Source: Luteibacter jiangsuensis
Lineage (GTDB): Bacteria; Pseudomonadota; Gammaproteobacteria; Xanthomonadales; Rhodanobacteraceae
Assembly: GCF_030812295.1 (NCBI RefSeq)
Contig: NZ_JAUSSK010000001.1
Location: 434,001 to 498,000 of the forward strand
Direction: 5' to 3'
Length of the DNA: 64,000 bases
A program made the translations under genes and the position numbers. Position 1 is the first letter of the stretch, and the number at the start of each line of letters is the position of its first letter. Of this stretch, positions 17,767-25,458 are shown in pieces. Under the pieces are notes generated by a model. That model was not told the DNA's origin. It made no database searches and was given only the letters and a program-made list of their open reading frames with translations.

Positions 17767-19065
17767 ATGTTTGGTTACTACCTCGATATGGCATTGCGCA
17801 GTCTTAGGCGCAACCGGGCGCTTACCGCACTTATGGTGGTAGCGATCGCGATGGGCATCGGTGCCAGCATGACCACGTTGACGGTACTGCATGTGCTGTC
17901 GGGCGATCCGTTGCCCCGCATCAGCAGCACATTGTATGCAGCGCAGCTCGATCCGCGCGACATGGGGGGCTATCGACTCGAGGATGAACCACCCGATCAG
18001 GTCACCTGGATCGACGGCATGAACCTGCTGCGGGCGAAGCGGGCGGATCGCCAAGCGCTGATGACAGGCGGATCGGTGGCCATCCAGCCGGCGCAGTCCG
18101 CGCTCGATCCGTTCTATGAGCCCGCACGCTACACCACGGCCGATTTCTTCTCCATGTTCGACGTGCCGTTCAAGTATGGCCATGCCTGGGGCGCGTCCGA
18201 GGATGCGGCCAGGGCGGCCGTGGTCGTGATCAGCAACAAGCTCAACGACAAGCTGTTCGGTGGTGGCGACAGCCGCGGACGCATGCTGCGCGCGGACGGG
18301 CACGCGCTGCGCATCATCGGCGTGCTGGGGGACTGGCGTCCGAACCCGCATTTCTATGACCTCAACGTCAAGAACTATGGCAGCGATGAAGGCGTCTATC
18401 TGCCGTTGTCCACCTCGCAGGACCTGCACCTCGCGCATCTCGGCAGTGCCGGGTGCTGGGGCAATGGCGGTGCCGACGCCACTCCCGTGGCACCTTGCGT
18501 GTGGCTGCAGTTCTGGGTGCAGCTGTACACGCCGGCCAGGGCTAACGCATACCGGCAGTTCCTCATCCACTACTCACAGGAACAAAAAGCCTTGGGTCGC
18601 TTCCCGCGTCCACCCAACGTAAGGCTGCGCAACCTGATGCAGTGGCTGGACTACCAGCATGTCGTGCCGGGTGATATCCAGTTGCAAACCTGGCTGGCGC
18701 TGGGTTTCCTGCTCGTGTGCCTGGTCAACACGATGGGCCTGATGCTGGCCAAGTTCCTGCGTCGCGCGCCCGAACTGGGAGTGCGCCGAGCACTGGGCGC
18801 ATCGCGGCAGGCATTGTTCGTCCAGTTGCTGGTGGAATCGGGTGTGGTTGGCCTGGCCGGTGGTCTGGGTGGCCTGCTGCTGGCTTGCCTGGGTCTGTGG
18901 ATGGTGCGCCGACAGCCGACGGACTACGCACCGCTGGCACATCTGGATGGTGCGATGCTGCTGCTGACATTCGTGCTCGCACTCGGAGCCAGTCTCCTGG
19001 CCGGGGTGCTGCCTGCCTGGCGCGCCTGTCGTGTCAGCCCCGGCCTGCAACTGAAGGGGCACTGA
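17767..19065 (+). CDS. FtsX/MacB-like ABC permease (first of a pair)
   Basis: 432-residue inner-membrane protein with the MacB architecture: one N-terminal helix (about residues 20-45), a large periplasmic MacB_PCD-like domain, then three helices near the C-terminus with the FtsX motif ELGVRRALGASRQALFVQLLVE. The ATG at 17767 follows GGGGAGGAAGG. Such proteins normally work with a cytoplasmic ATPase and often a HlyD-type adaptor for peptide or signal export, but neither gene is adjacent. It resembles the permease at 43634-44941 (shared GDPLP in the first loop and the RRALGA region). Confidence 0.85.
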   Translation: MFGYYLDMALRSLRRNRALTALMVVAIAMGIGASMTTLTVLHVLSGDPLPRISSTLYAAQLDPRDMGGYRLEDEPPDQVTWIDGMNLLRAKRADRQALMTGGSVAIQPAQSALDPFYEPARYTTADFFSMFDVPFKYGHAWGASEDAARAAVVVISNKLNDKLFGGGDSRGRMLRADGHALRIIGVLGDWRPNPHFYDLNVKNYGSDEGVYLPLSTSQDLHLAHLGSAGCWGNGGADATPVAPCVWLQFWVQLYTPARANAYRQFLIHYSQEQKALGRFPRPPNVRLRNLMQWLDYQHVVPGDIQLQTWLALGFLLVCLVNTMGLMLAKFLRRAPELGVRRALGASRQALFVQLLVESGVVGLAGGLGGLLLACLGLWMVRRQPTDYAPLAHLDGAMLLLTFVLALGASLLAGVLPAWRACRVSPGLQLKGH

Positions 19066-19066
19066 C

Positions 19067-20299
19067 ATGGGTATCCGGCCGATCCTCTCCACGCTGCTCC
19101 GGCACAAGATCACGGCAGCCCTCTTGATCCTTCAGATCGCACTGACCTGCGCCATCGTGTGCAACGCGGTGTTTCTCATTCATCAACGCCTACAGCGCAT
19201 GGACATTCCCAGCGGTATCGCCGAACACGACCTCCTGCAGATCCAGCTAGCGTACATCGGTGATCGACCGGATGCCTACGCGCAGGCGCAAACCGATCTG
19301 GCCACGCTGCGGCAGATTGCCGGAGTGCAGGCGGTGGCCCTGGCAAACCAGCTTCCGCTCAGCGGCTACGCTATGTCCAACAGTGGCATCAAGCTTCGCC
19401 CCCACCAACAGCACGAGTCGCTCCAGGTGGCGAGCTATTACGGACAGAACTTGCTATCCACGCTGGGCGTTCGGCTGGTTTCCGGGCGCGATTTCCAATC
19501 CGAAGAACTACTTGATCTGAAGGCCGTCATGCCTGCGTTGCACAGCAGTGACCTGAAACATCTGCCGCACAACGTGATCGTCTCCCAGGCAGTTGCCGCC
19601 CACCTATGGCCAGGCCAGGACGCGCTTGGTAAAACGATCTACGTCGGGAACGACATACCCTTGCAGGTGATAGGGGTGAGTGCCCCGCTGGCACGGCCCG
19701 ACGCGCTACAGTTGGGGGCGCAGTACAGCATTGTCTACCCGATACGCCTGACTTCTACAGAAGGGGGAAGCTACGTGATCCGCACCGCTGCGGGGGATCG
19801 CGAGCGCGTGCTGGCATCTGCGCTGGCTGCGCTCAAGCAGCTCGATCCCGATCGTATCGTGCTCCAGCAACGCACCTACGACGAGTTGCGCCAACGGTTC
19901 TTTGAAAGCGATCGAGCCATGGCAGGCGTGCTTCTGGGCGTTATCCTGTCGATGCTCGTCATCACCGCATTGGGCATCGCCGGACTGGTCAGCTTCTGGG
20001 TCGCGCAGCGTCGTCACATCATCGGCGTACGACGCGCCCTGGGCGCCACCCGTAGAGATATCCTGCAGTATTTCCAGACCGAGAACTTTCTGCTGGCAAC
20101 GATTGGCGTGGCACTTGGCATGGCGCTGGCCTACGGCATGAACCTGTTTCTGATGCAGCATTACGAATTGCCGCGGCTGCCTTCGATCTATCTCCCGGCG
20201 GGCGCGATCGCGCTTTGGTCGATCGGCCAGCTCGCTGTACTAGGACCGGCGCTTCGCGCCGCTGCGGTGCCACCGGTGGTGGCTACCCGAGGCAGCTGA
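19067..20299 (+). CDS. FtsX/MacB-like ABC permease (second of a pair)
   Basis: 410-residue partner of the preceding permease, starting one base after its stop. N-terminal helix (ITAALLILQIALTCAIVCNAV), a periplasmic domain, then a three-helix FtsX segment (IIGVRRALGATRRDILQYFQTENFLL). It matches the permease at 42429-43637 region by region (ENF motif, LPRLPS versus LARLPAS), so the two pairs are probably an old duplication. Without an ATPase nearby it may act as heterodimeric permease for an unlinked ATPase. Confidence 0.85.
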   Translation: MGIRPILSTLLRHKITAALLILQIALTCAIVCNAVFLIHQRLQRMDIPSGIAEHDLLQIQLAYIGDRPDAYAQAQTDLATLRQIAGVQAVALANQLPLSGYAMSNSGIKLRPHQQHESLQVASYYGQNLLSTLGVRLVSGRDFQSEELLDLKAVMPALHSSDLKHLPHNVIVSQAVAAHLWPGQDALGKTIYVGNDIPLQVIGVSAPLARPDALQLGAQYSIVYPIRLTSTEGGSYVIRTAAGDRERVLASALAALKQLDPDRIVLQQRTYDELRQRFFESDRAMAGVLLGVILSMLVITALGIAGLVSFWVAQRRHIIGVRRALGATRRDILQYFQTENFLLATIGVALGMALAYGMNLFLMQHYELPRLPSIYLPAGAIALWSIGQLAVLGPALRAAAVPPVVATRGS

Positions 20300-20524
20300 G
20301 CGAAACCCACCCCGGTGGTACGCCTGCCATACCTTCCTACATGGCCACAATCTGGACGCGGCGCTTCCTGCCCTACGCCGAGTGGGTGCGGCCGACTCCG
20401 GGTATGCCGATCGAGCTAAGGGCAGGCATCGCAGGATAGGCCATGCGGTCGACTGCCGCCTCGCGCATCTTTGGAATGTAATGGAACCGTCACCAAGCAG
20501 GGCGGCGCGCGCGAGGGGGAAATC

Positions 20525-21745
20525 ATGAACGTCGTCGACGCCGGCCGTGTGCCGGTCATCGTCATGGGTCAAGGGGCCACGGCACTCGGCATCCTGCGTG
20601 CCGTGGCGATGGCAGGAATTCCCGCCTATGTGGCATGCCCGTCCGGCGACCTTACCACGCGATCGCGCTGGTACCGGCCTGTCCCGGGAGCCTCGTGGGA
20701 TGGTCGCCCGGGCCCCGCCGCGGAGGATGCGTTGCGCGCGGTGCCGCTGGAGCGTGCGGTCCTGATCGCCGGCGCGGACGACATCGCCCTGTGGCTGTCC
20801 GGTCTGCCGTCCGATCTCCAGGAACGATTCCCGGTATCCACCGCCACCCATGAAGTCCAGGCGCTCCTGCAGGACAAGGCCAGCTTTGCCCGCCACTTGG
20901 AGCGCTTGGGAATTCCACACCCTCGAACCTTCCACCTGGGTTCGCTCGCGGAGGTCGATGCGGTTCCCATGGAAACGCTCCAGCGCGTTTTCATCAAGCC
21001 TGTGAATTCGCAACGTTTCAGCGACGTCGTCGGTGTCAAGGGTGTATGGGTCCGCACACGGGACGAGCTGAGGGATACGTGGGCCCGTCTGCATGCCCAG
21101 GGCTTCTCGCTCATGGCCCAGGAATACATCCCCGGACCCGCGACCGAGCATTTCTTCGTGGATGGATTCCGCGACGCCAGCGGCGCCTATCCCGGGCTGT
21201 TCGTCCGTCAGCGAATGCGCATGTCTCCCCCCGATTTCGGAAACAGCTCCTGCTCGTGCTCGGTTCCGCTGGCTGGGATGGAGGAGCCTGTAGGGCAGGT
21301 GCGCCGCCTGCTCGACAGCGTGGGTTACCGAGGCATCTTCAGCGCCGAATTCAAGCGCGATCCACGGGACGGCCAGTTCAGGATCATCGAAGTCAACACG
21401 CGCGCATGGACGTATGTCGAATTCGCAGCCCGCCATGGGGTGAACGTGTGCGAGATGGCCTGGCGGGATGCGCTCGGCGAGCCGGTGCGGGTGGCCTCAC
21501 GAAGTTATCCGACCGGCAAGTTGTGCGTCGATCTTCACCATGACCTGTCCAGCTTCGGGCGAACGCAGAAGCCCGGTATCGGCACGGCCTTGCGATTGGC
21601 GATGCAGTGGGCGAGGGCGGATCTGCACGTATTCCGGTGGAACGATCCGCGGCCGGCGTTGCATGTGCTCGGACCCTTGCTGCTCAAGCGTGTCGCGCGT
21701 GCGCGCGACACCGCCCCGGCTGCAGGACAAGGATCCTCGGCCTGA
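20525..21745 (+). CDS. ATP-grasp carboxylate-amine ligase-like protein
   Basis: 406-residue cytoplasmic protein with an N-terminal Rossmann-like pre-grasp domain (VIVMGQGATALGILRAVAMAG) and an ATP-grasp fold: LQDKASFARHLERLGIPHPRTF, VFIKPVNSQRFSDVVG, LMAQEYIPG and IIEVNTRAWTYVEFAARHG (metal-binding Glu and Asn). The group joins a carboxylate to an amine with ATP; the substrate cannot be read from sequence. The ATG at 20525 has AGGGGGA upstream. The gene stands alone and converges with the PQQ-dehydrogenase gene with only four bases between stops. Confidence 0.8.
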   Translation: MNVVDAGRVPVIVMGQGATALGILRAVAMAGIPAYVACPSGDLTTRSRWYRPVPGASWDGRPGPAAEDALRAVPLERAVLIAGADDIALWLSGLPSDLQERFPVSTATHEVQALLQDKASFARHLERLGIPHPRTFHLGSLAEVDAVPMETLQRVFIKPVNSQRFSDVVGVKGVWVRTRDELRDTWARLHAQGFSLMAQEYIPGPATEHFFVDGFRDASGAYPGLFVRQRMRMSPPDFGNSSCSCSVPLAGMEEPVGQVRRLLDSVGYRGIFSAEFKRDPRDGQFRIIEVNTRAWTYVEFAARHGVNVCEMAWRDALGEPVRVASRSYPTGKLCVDLHHDLSSFGRTQKPGIGTALRLAMQWARADLHVFRWNDPRPALHVLGPLLLKRVARARDTAPAAGQGSSA

Positions 21746-21749
21746 ACTC

Positions 21750-22970
21750 TTATTTCGGCGTGAGGCGGAACAGGCCACCCGGTTCGGCGTCTTCAAGTAA
21801 CCAGAGCGAGCCGTCCGGCGCCTCTTCGACATCGCGGACGCGTTTGCCGATGCTCCAGCGCTGTACGGCGGTGGCGCCGCCCTTGCCGTCGAAGGCGATG
21901 CGAATGATTCCCTCGCTGATAAGGCCGCTAGCCAAGGCACTGCCCTTCCAATGCGGGAACAGGCTGCCCTTGTAGAACATGAGGTTGCCTGGCGCGATCA
22001 CCGGCACCCAATAGATCACCGGCTTGACGAGATCGGCCCGCGCATCGGCGTCGGGGATAGGCACGCCGTTATAGTTGATGCCATACGAAACCAGTGGCCA
22101 GCCGTAGTTCTTGCCGCGCTGGATCAGGTTCAACTCGTCGCCGCCGCGAGGGCCGTGCTCGAGTTCCCACAGTCGACCATCGGGACCGAAGGCGAGGCCA
22201 TACGGCGTGCGATGGCCGGTGGACCACGTTTCGGCCGGCGTGAGGTTCGGACCGGGGAAGGTATATGTGCTGACGACGGGGGCCGTCTTGGCTGCCTCGG
22301 TATCGGTCGCCGGATCGATCAGCGGAATGGTGCGGGCACCGGCCTTTCCAGCCCACGGATTGCCCGGCGCGGGTTTGCCGTCGAGCGTCAACCGCAGGAT
22401 CTTGCCTTCCGGTTGATCGGGATCCTGCGCAGGGGTGAAGCGCTGGCGGTCGCCCACGCTGAGGAAGAGGTATTTGCCGTCGGGCGAGAAGGCGATCTGG
22501 CCGCCGGCCTGACCACCCTTGCCCGTGGGCATCTGTCGCCAAAGCACCTGGAAGTCGTCCAGCCGGGGTTGATCGCCTTCCAGCACGAGTTTGCCTCGGC
22601 CCATCGCCAGGCCACCGCCATAGTCGCCGGGTGCGACGTACGTGAGGTAAACATAGTGGTCGCTGGCGTAGTGGGGCGAAAGGAAGACGCCCAGCATGCC
22701 GTTCTGACCTTCGACATAGCTGGCCGGCACGCCCTTGATGTCGGTCTTGGCGCCCTGTTGGGTCACCAAGGCTACCCGGCCGACTTTCTCCGTCACCAGC
22801 ATGCGGCCATCGGGCAGGAACGCGATGCGCCAGGGAAGATCGAGGCTAGTCACCTTCGTGATGTTGAAGGGAAGATCGGGATCGGATTGCTGGTCGCCTG
22901 CATTGGTCTGTGCTTGAGCGGCGCTTGTCAGCATAGCTCCGAGAACGATCCCGGTTACCAGCTTCTTCAT
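21750..22970 (-). CDS. PQQ-dependent soluble aldose sugar dehydrogenase
   Basis: Periplasmic quinoprotein oxidising aldose sugars, of the YliI/Asd group. The 406-residue precursor has a signal peptide (MKKLVTGIVLGAMLTSAAQA) and a six-bladed propeller with family motifs: LPWRIAFLPDGRMLVTEKVG, GQNGMLGVFLSPHYA, GHRTPYGLAFGPDGRLWELE and the adjacent HGPRGGDELN. It is about 30 residues longer than the E. coli protein. The start at 22970 is set by the signal peptide. It is divergent from an ArsR gene whose operator-like repeat lies about 80 bases upstream. Confidence 0.88.
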   Translation of the reverse strand: MKKLVTGIVLGAMLTSAAQAQTNAGDQQSDPDLPFNITKVTSLDLPWRIAFLPDGRMLVTEKVGRVALVTQQGAKTDIKGVPASYVEGQNGMLGVFLSPHYASDHYVYLTYVAPGDYGGGLAMGRGKLVLEGDQPRLDDFQVLWRQMPTGKGGQAGGQIAFSPDGKYLFLSVGDRQRFTPAQDPDQPEGKILRLTLDGKPAPGNPWAGKAGARTIPLIDPATDTEAAKTAPVVSTYTFPGPNLTPAETWSTGHRTPYGLAFGPDGRLWELEHGPRGGDELNLIQRGKNYGWPLVSYGINYNGVPIPDADARADLVKPVIYWVPVIAPGNLMFYKGSLFPHWKGSALASGLISEGIIRIAFDGKGGATAVQRWSIGKRVRDVEEAPDGSLWLLEDAEPGGLFRLTPK

Positions 22971-23046
22971 GTGGGTGTTTCCTCGCGTTGGAGTGACGCG
23001 GGAGATCTTAGTGCCCCGGTTGCAAATCTCCCATGCTCGTCTTACT

Positions 23047-23064
23047 GTGAACCACATGGTTCAC
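23047..23064. promoter_or_regulatory. inverted repeat overlapping the ArsR start codon
   Basis: GTGAACC-ACAT-GGTTCAC is a perfect inverted repeat with 7-base arms whose spacer contains the first bases of the arsR-type ATG (23056). A dimeric repressor bound here would block its own gene at the start codon. Confidence 0.55.
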
Positions 23065-23418
23065 TATCAAGCCCGCCTCGACGCAACGTTCGCCGCGCTC
23101 TCCGATGTCACCCGACGCGGCGTGTTGGAGCAGCTCGGGAGTTCAAACGCCTCGATCACCGACCTTGCCCAACGATTTCACATGACCCTCACGGGCATGA
23201 AGAAGCACGTCAGCATCCTGGAGCAGGCGGGGCTCGTGACCACCGAGAAGGTCGGGCGCGTAAGAACCTGCAAGCTCGGACAGCGCCGGCTGGAAGAAGA
23301 AGCCGCCTGGATCGAGCGGCACCGCCAACTCTGGAGCGCGCGTTTCGACGCGCTGGACGAGCTTGTCGAACACCTGAAACGCAAGGAGAAGGCAGATGAC
23401 CAACGCAAGAGAAGGTAG
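23056..23418 (+). CDS. ArsR-family transcriptional regulator
   Basis: 120-residue winged-helix repressor: FAALSDVTRRGVLEQLG, then the recognition helix region DLAQRFHMTLTGMKKHVSILEQAGLV and wing TTEKVGRVRTCKLG. No cysteine metal site is apparent, so it belongs to the non-metal group that is usually paired with an AHSA1-domain gene, as here (23-base overlap). The ATG lies inside the inverted repeat at 23047-23064. Confidence 0.9.
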   Translation: MVHYQARLDATFAALSDVTRRGVLEQLGSSNASITDLAQRFHMTLTGMKKHVSILEQAGLVTTEKVGRVRTCKLGQRRLEEEAAWIERHRQLWSARFDALDELVEHLKRKEKADDQRKRR

Positions 23419-23926
23419 TGCCGCCGTGAACCAGACCGCCGTGAACCGCAAGTCCGATCGCGAGCTCGTCGTGACGCGAACGTTCGATGCACCCGTGCAC
23501 ATCGTCTTCGAAGCATGGAGCAAGCCCGAGTTATTCAAACTTTGGTGGGTTCCGAAGTCGGCGGGCATGTCGCTGGTCTCGTGCGACATGGATATTCGCA
23601 CCGGGGGCACGTACCGACTCGTGTTCCGCCATCCGGCCTTCGATCAACCGATGGCGTTCTTCGGCACGTACAAAGAGGTGACGCCGGACAAGCGCCTCGT
23701 ATGGACGAACGAAGAGAGCGATCAGGGCGCCGTGACCACGGTCACCTTCGAAGAACATGCCGGTAAGACGCTGGTCACCCTGCACGAAATCTATCCCACG
23801 AGTGCGGCCCTCGACGAAGCCATCGCTGGTTCGGCGGAAGGCCTGCCCGAACAGTTCGCGCAGCTGGATGAGTTGCTCGCAGACAGAGCCGACAGGGTGG
23901 GTGGTGACGATCTGCTGGCAGGGTGA
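23396..23926 (+). CDS. SRPBCC/AHSA1-domain protein
   Basis: 176-residue START-like protein of the AHSA1 (Aha1 C-terminal) type: ELVVTRTFDAPVHIVFEAWS, WWVPKSAGM, DIRTGGTYRLVFRHP and a C-terminal long helix that closes the cavity (EGLPEQFAQLDELLAD). These proteins bind small hydrophobic ligands or act on environmental compounds; no specific role is known. It overlaps the ArsR gene and should be coregulated. Confidence 0.85.
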   Translation: MTNAREGSAAVNQTAVNRKSDRELVVTRTFDAPVHIVFEAWSKPELFKLWWVPKSAGMSLVSCDMDIRTGGTYRLVFRHPAFDQPMAFFGTYKEVTPDKRLVWTNEESDQGAVTTVTFEEHAGKTLVTLHEIYPTSAALDEAIAGSAEGLPEQFAQLDELLADRADRVGGDDLLAG

Positions 23927-24005
23927 GCGGCCGGAGCTGCCGATTCCGAAGCAGTACGGCGGCTGATCGAACACGATTTTTCGTACCTCGGTGCGGGAGA
24001 GCCCA

Positions 24006-25298
24006 ATGGCTACAAAGCTGTTTTCGAAAGCTGGATTTTTCGGGGTTGCCCTTGCGGTGACGGGCGCTCTCGGCGCAGTGGCCCAGGCATCGGCAGCACC
24101 TACGGAAACGCAGGTCTGGCGCGAGGCCTACCAATCCAGTCCTGCTCATTACGATCCGCTGGCACCCGAGTTCATAAAGATGCTGGTGGAGAAGTTCAAG
24201 ATGCCACCGGAAGCGGTCGAGCAGATGCGGCCGCAAACCGCGAGCGGTACCCAGCGGGTCCGCCTCGCCGTGTCCGCACGAGGGCCGCAGATTCGCATCC
24301 GCATTTCGAACGAGGAAGGGACGGACCCCTTGGTCCTTGCCGCCGCGAGCGTCGGGCTCGCCGGAGAGGGATATGTGTCCAAATCGGGCACGCTCAAATC
24401 CATCACCTTTGGCGGCCGTCGTAGTGTCAGCGTCCCTGTGGGCGCTCCGGTTCTGAGCGATCCCATCACGCTCCCGGTGGCACCCGGCACCGAATTGATC
24501 GTCAGCACCTACGCCACAGGGTCATTCAAACTCGATCCTCTGGGAGGCGGTACGGTCGTGGTGGCGGCCGGCGACCAGACGATGAAGAACGAACTTGCCG
24601 GGGGAACGCCGATGGTGGGCAGACCTGCCGTCACGGGCGTCGCCGTTTTGTCGCCGCCCTCCCGACGAGTCATTGCAACACTGGGTGACTCCATTACCGA
24701 TGGCAATCGTCCCGCGCTCACGGAGACCCGCAGTTGGCCGGAAGCGTTGGCAAGCAGGCTCGCGGCGCGCCGGAGTGGCGGCGATTATGCCGTCGTGAAT
24801 GCCGGCATAGGCGGCAATCGCGTCCTGGGGTCCGGTTGGGGACCGTCCGCGCTTGCCCGCCTGGACCGCGACGTTCTGCGGATCGACGGACTATCGCACC
24901 TCATCGTCCTCGAAGGTTCGAACGATATCGGCATGTCGGGGCATGCGGTGTTCGGCAACCATCCCGTGGTGACACCCGAGGACCTGATCGCCGGTTATCG
25001 ACAGATCATCGCCCGCGCTCACGCGCGTGGCGTCCAGGTCATCATCGGGACCATCATGCCGTTCGGTTCGTCCATGACCCACTATTCCCCCGGCAACGAG
25101 CGGACGCGGCAAGCGGTCAATCGTTGGATACGGACGTCGCGTGAGGCAGACGGCGTGATCGACTTCGATCAGGTCGCGAGGGATCCCGCCAATCCGGTGA
25201 ACATGCGTGCGGAGTTTGGATCGGAGGATGGGTTGCATCCGGGTGCTGCGGGGTATGTGGCGATGGGGGAGGCGGTTGATCTTTCGGTATTCAAGTAG
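24006..25298 (+). CDS. secreted SGNH/GDSL hydrolase
   Basis: 430-residue exported esterase-type hydrolase. Signal peptide to about ASA (residue 31), a roughly 180-residue N-terminal beta-rich domain, and an SGNH domain with block I GDSITDG (catalytic Ser), block III-like GSNDIG and block V DGLHPG (Asp and His). Homologues act on acylated carbohydrates or other esters. The ATG at 24006 follows GGGAGAG. It stands alone and ends before a bidirectional terminator. Confidence 0.88.
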   Translation: MATKLFSKAGFFGVALAVTGALGAVAQASAAPTETQVWREAYQSSPAHYDPLAPEFIKMLVEKFKMPPEAVEQMRPQTASGTQRVRLAVSARGPQIRIRISNEEGTDPLVLAAASVGLAGEGYVSKSGTLKSITFGGRRSVSVPVGAPVLSDPITLPVAPGTELIVSTYATGSFKLDPLGGGTVVVAAGDQTMKNELAGGTPMVGRPAVTGVAVLSPPSRRVIATLGDSITDGNRPALTETRSWPEALASRLAARRSGGDYAVVNAGIGGNRVLGSGWGPSALARLDRDVLRIDGLSHLIVLEGSNDIGMSGHAVFGNHPVVTPEDLIAGYRQIIARAHARGVQVIIGTIMPFGSSMTHYSPGNERTRQAVNRWIRTSREADGVIDFDQVARDPANPVNMRAEFGSEDGLHPGAAGYVAMGEAVDLSVFK

Positions 25299-25347
25299 GC
25301 TGGATCTCGCGGCAGCGTTTCTGGCCGCCATGGCGCCCACATCCATG

Positions 25348-25376
25348 GAGCCGGCCGACGACGCATCGGCCGGCTC
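25348..25376. terminator. bidirectional terminator between convergent genes
   Basis: GAGCCGGCCGA and TCGGCCGGCTC form a perfect 11-bp stem around a 7-base loop in the 160-base gap between the convergent SGNH hydrolase and cytochrome-like genes. It is followed by TCTT on the plus strand. Confidence 0.65.
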
Positions 25377-25458
25377 TCTTGCGCAATGAGTCCCGGCGTG
25401 GGGCCGGTTTGCGCAAACCCGCGGATACTCGCAACGTGACGGTCTCCGGTGTTCCTTC

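Noticed and set aside
21951-23399. Plus-strand frame of 482 codons
   Set aside because: Antisense to the PQQ dehydrogenase and out of frame with ArsR; no family features.
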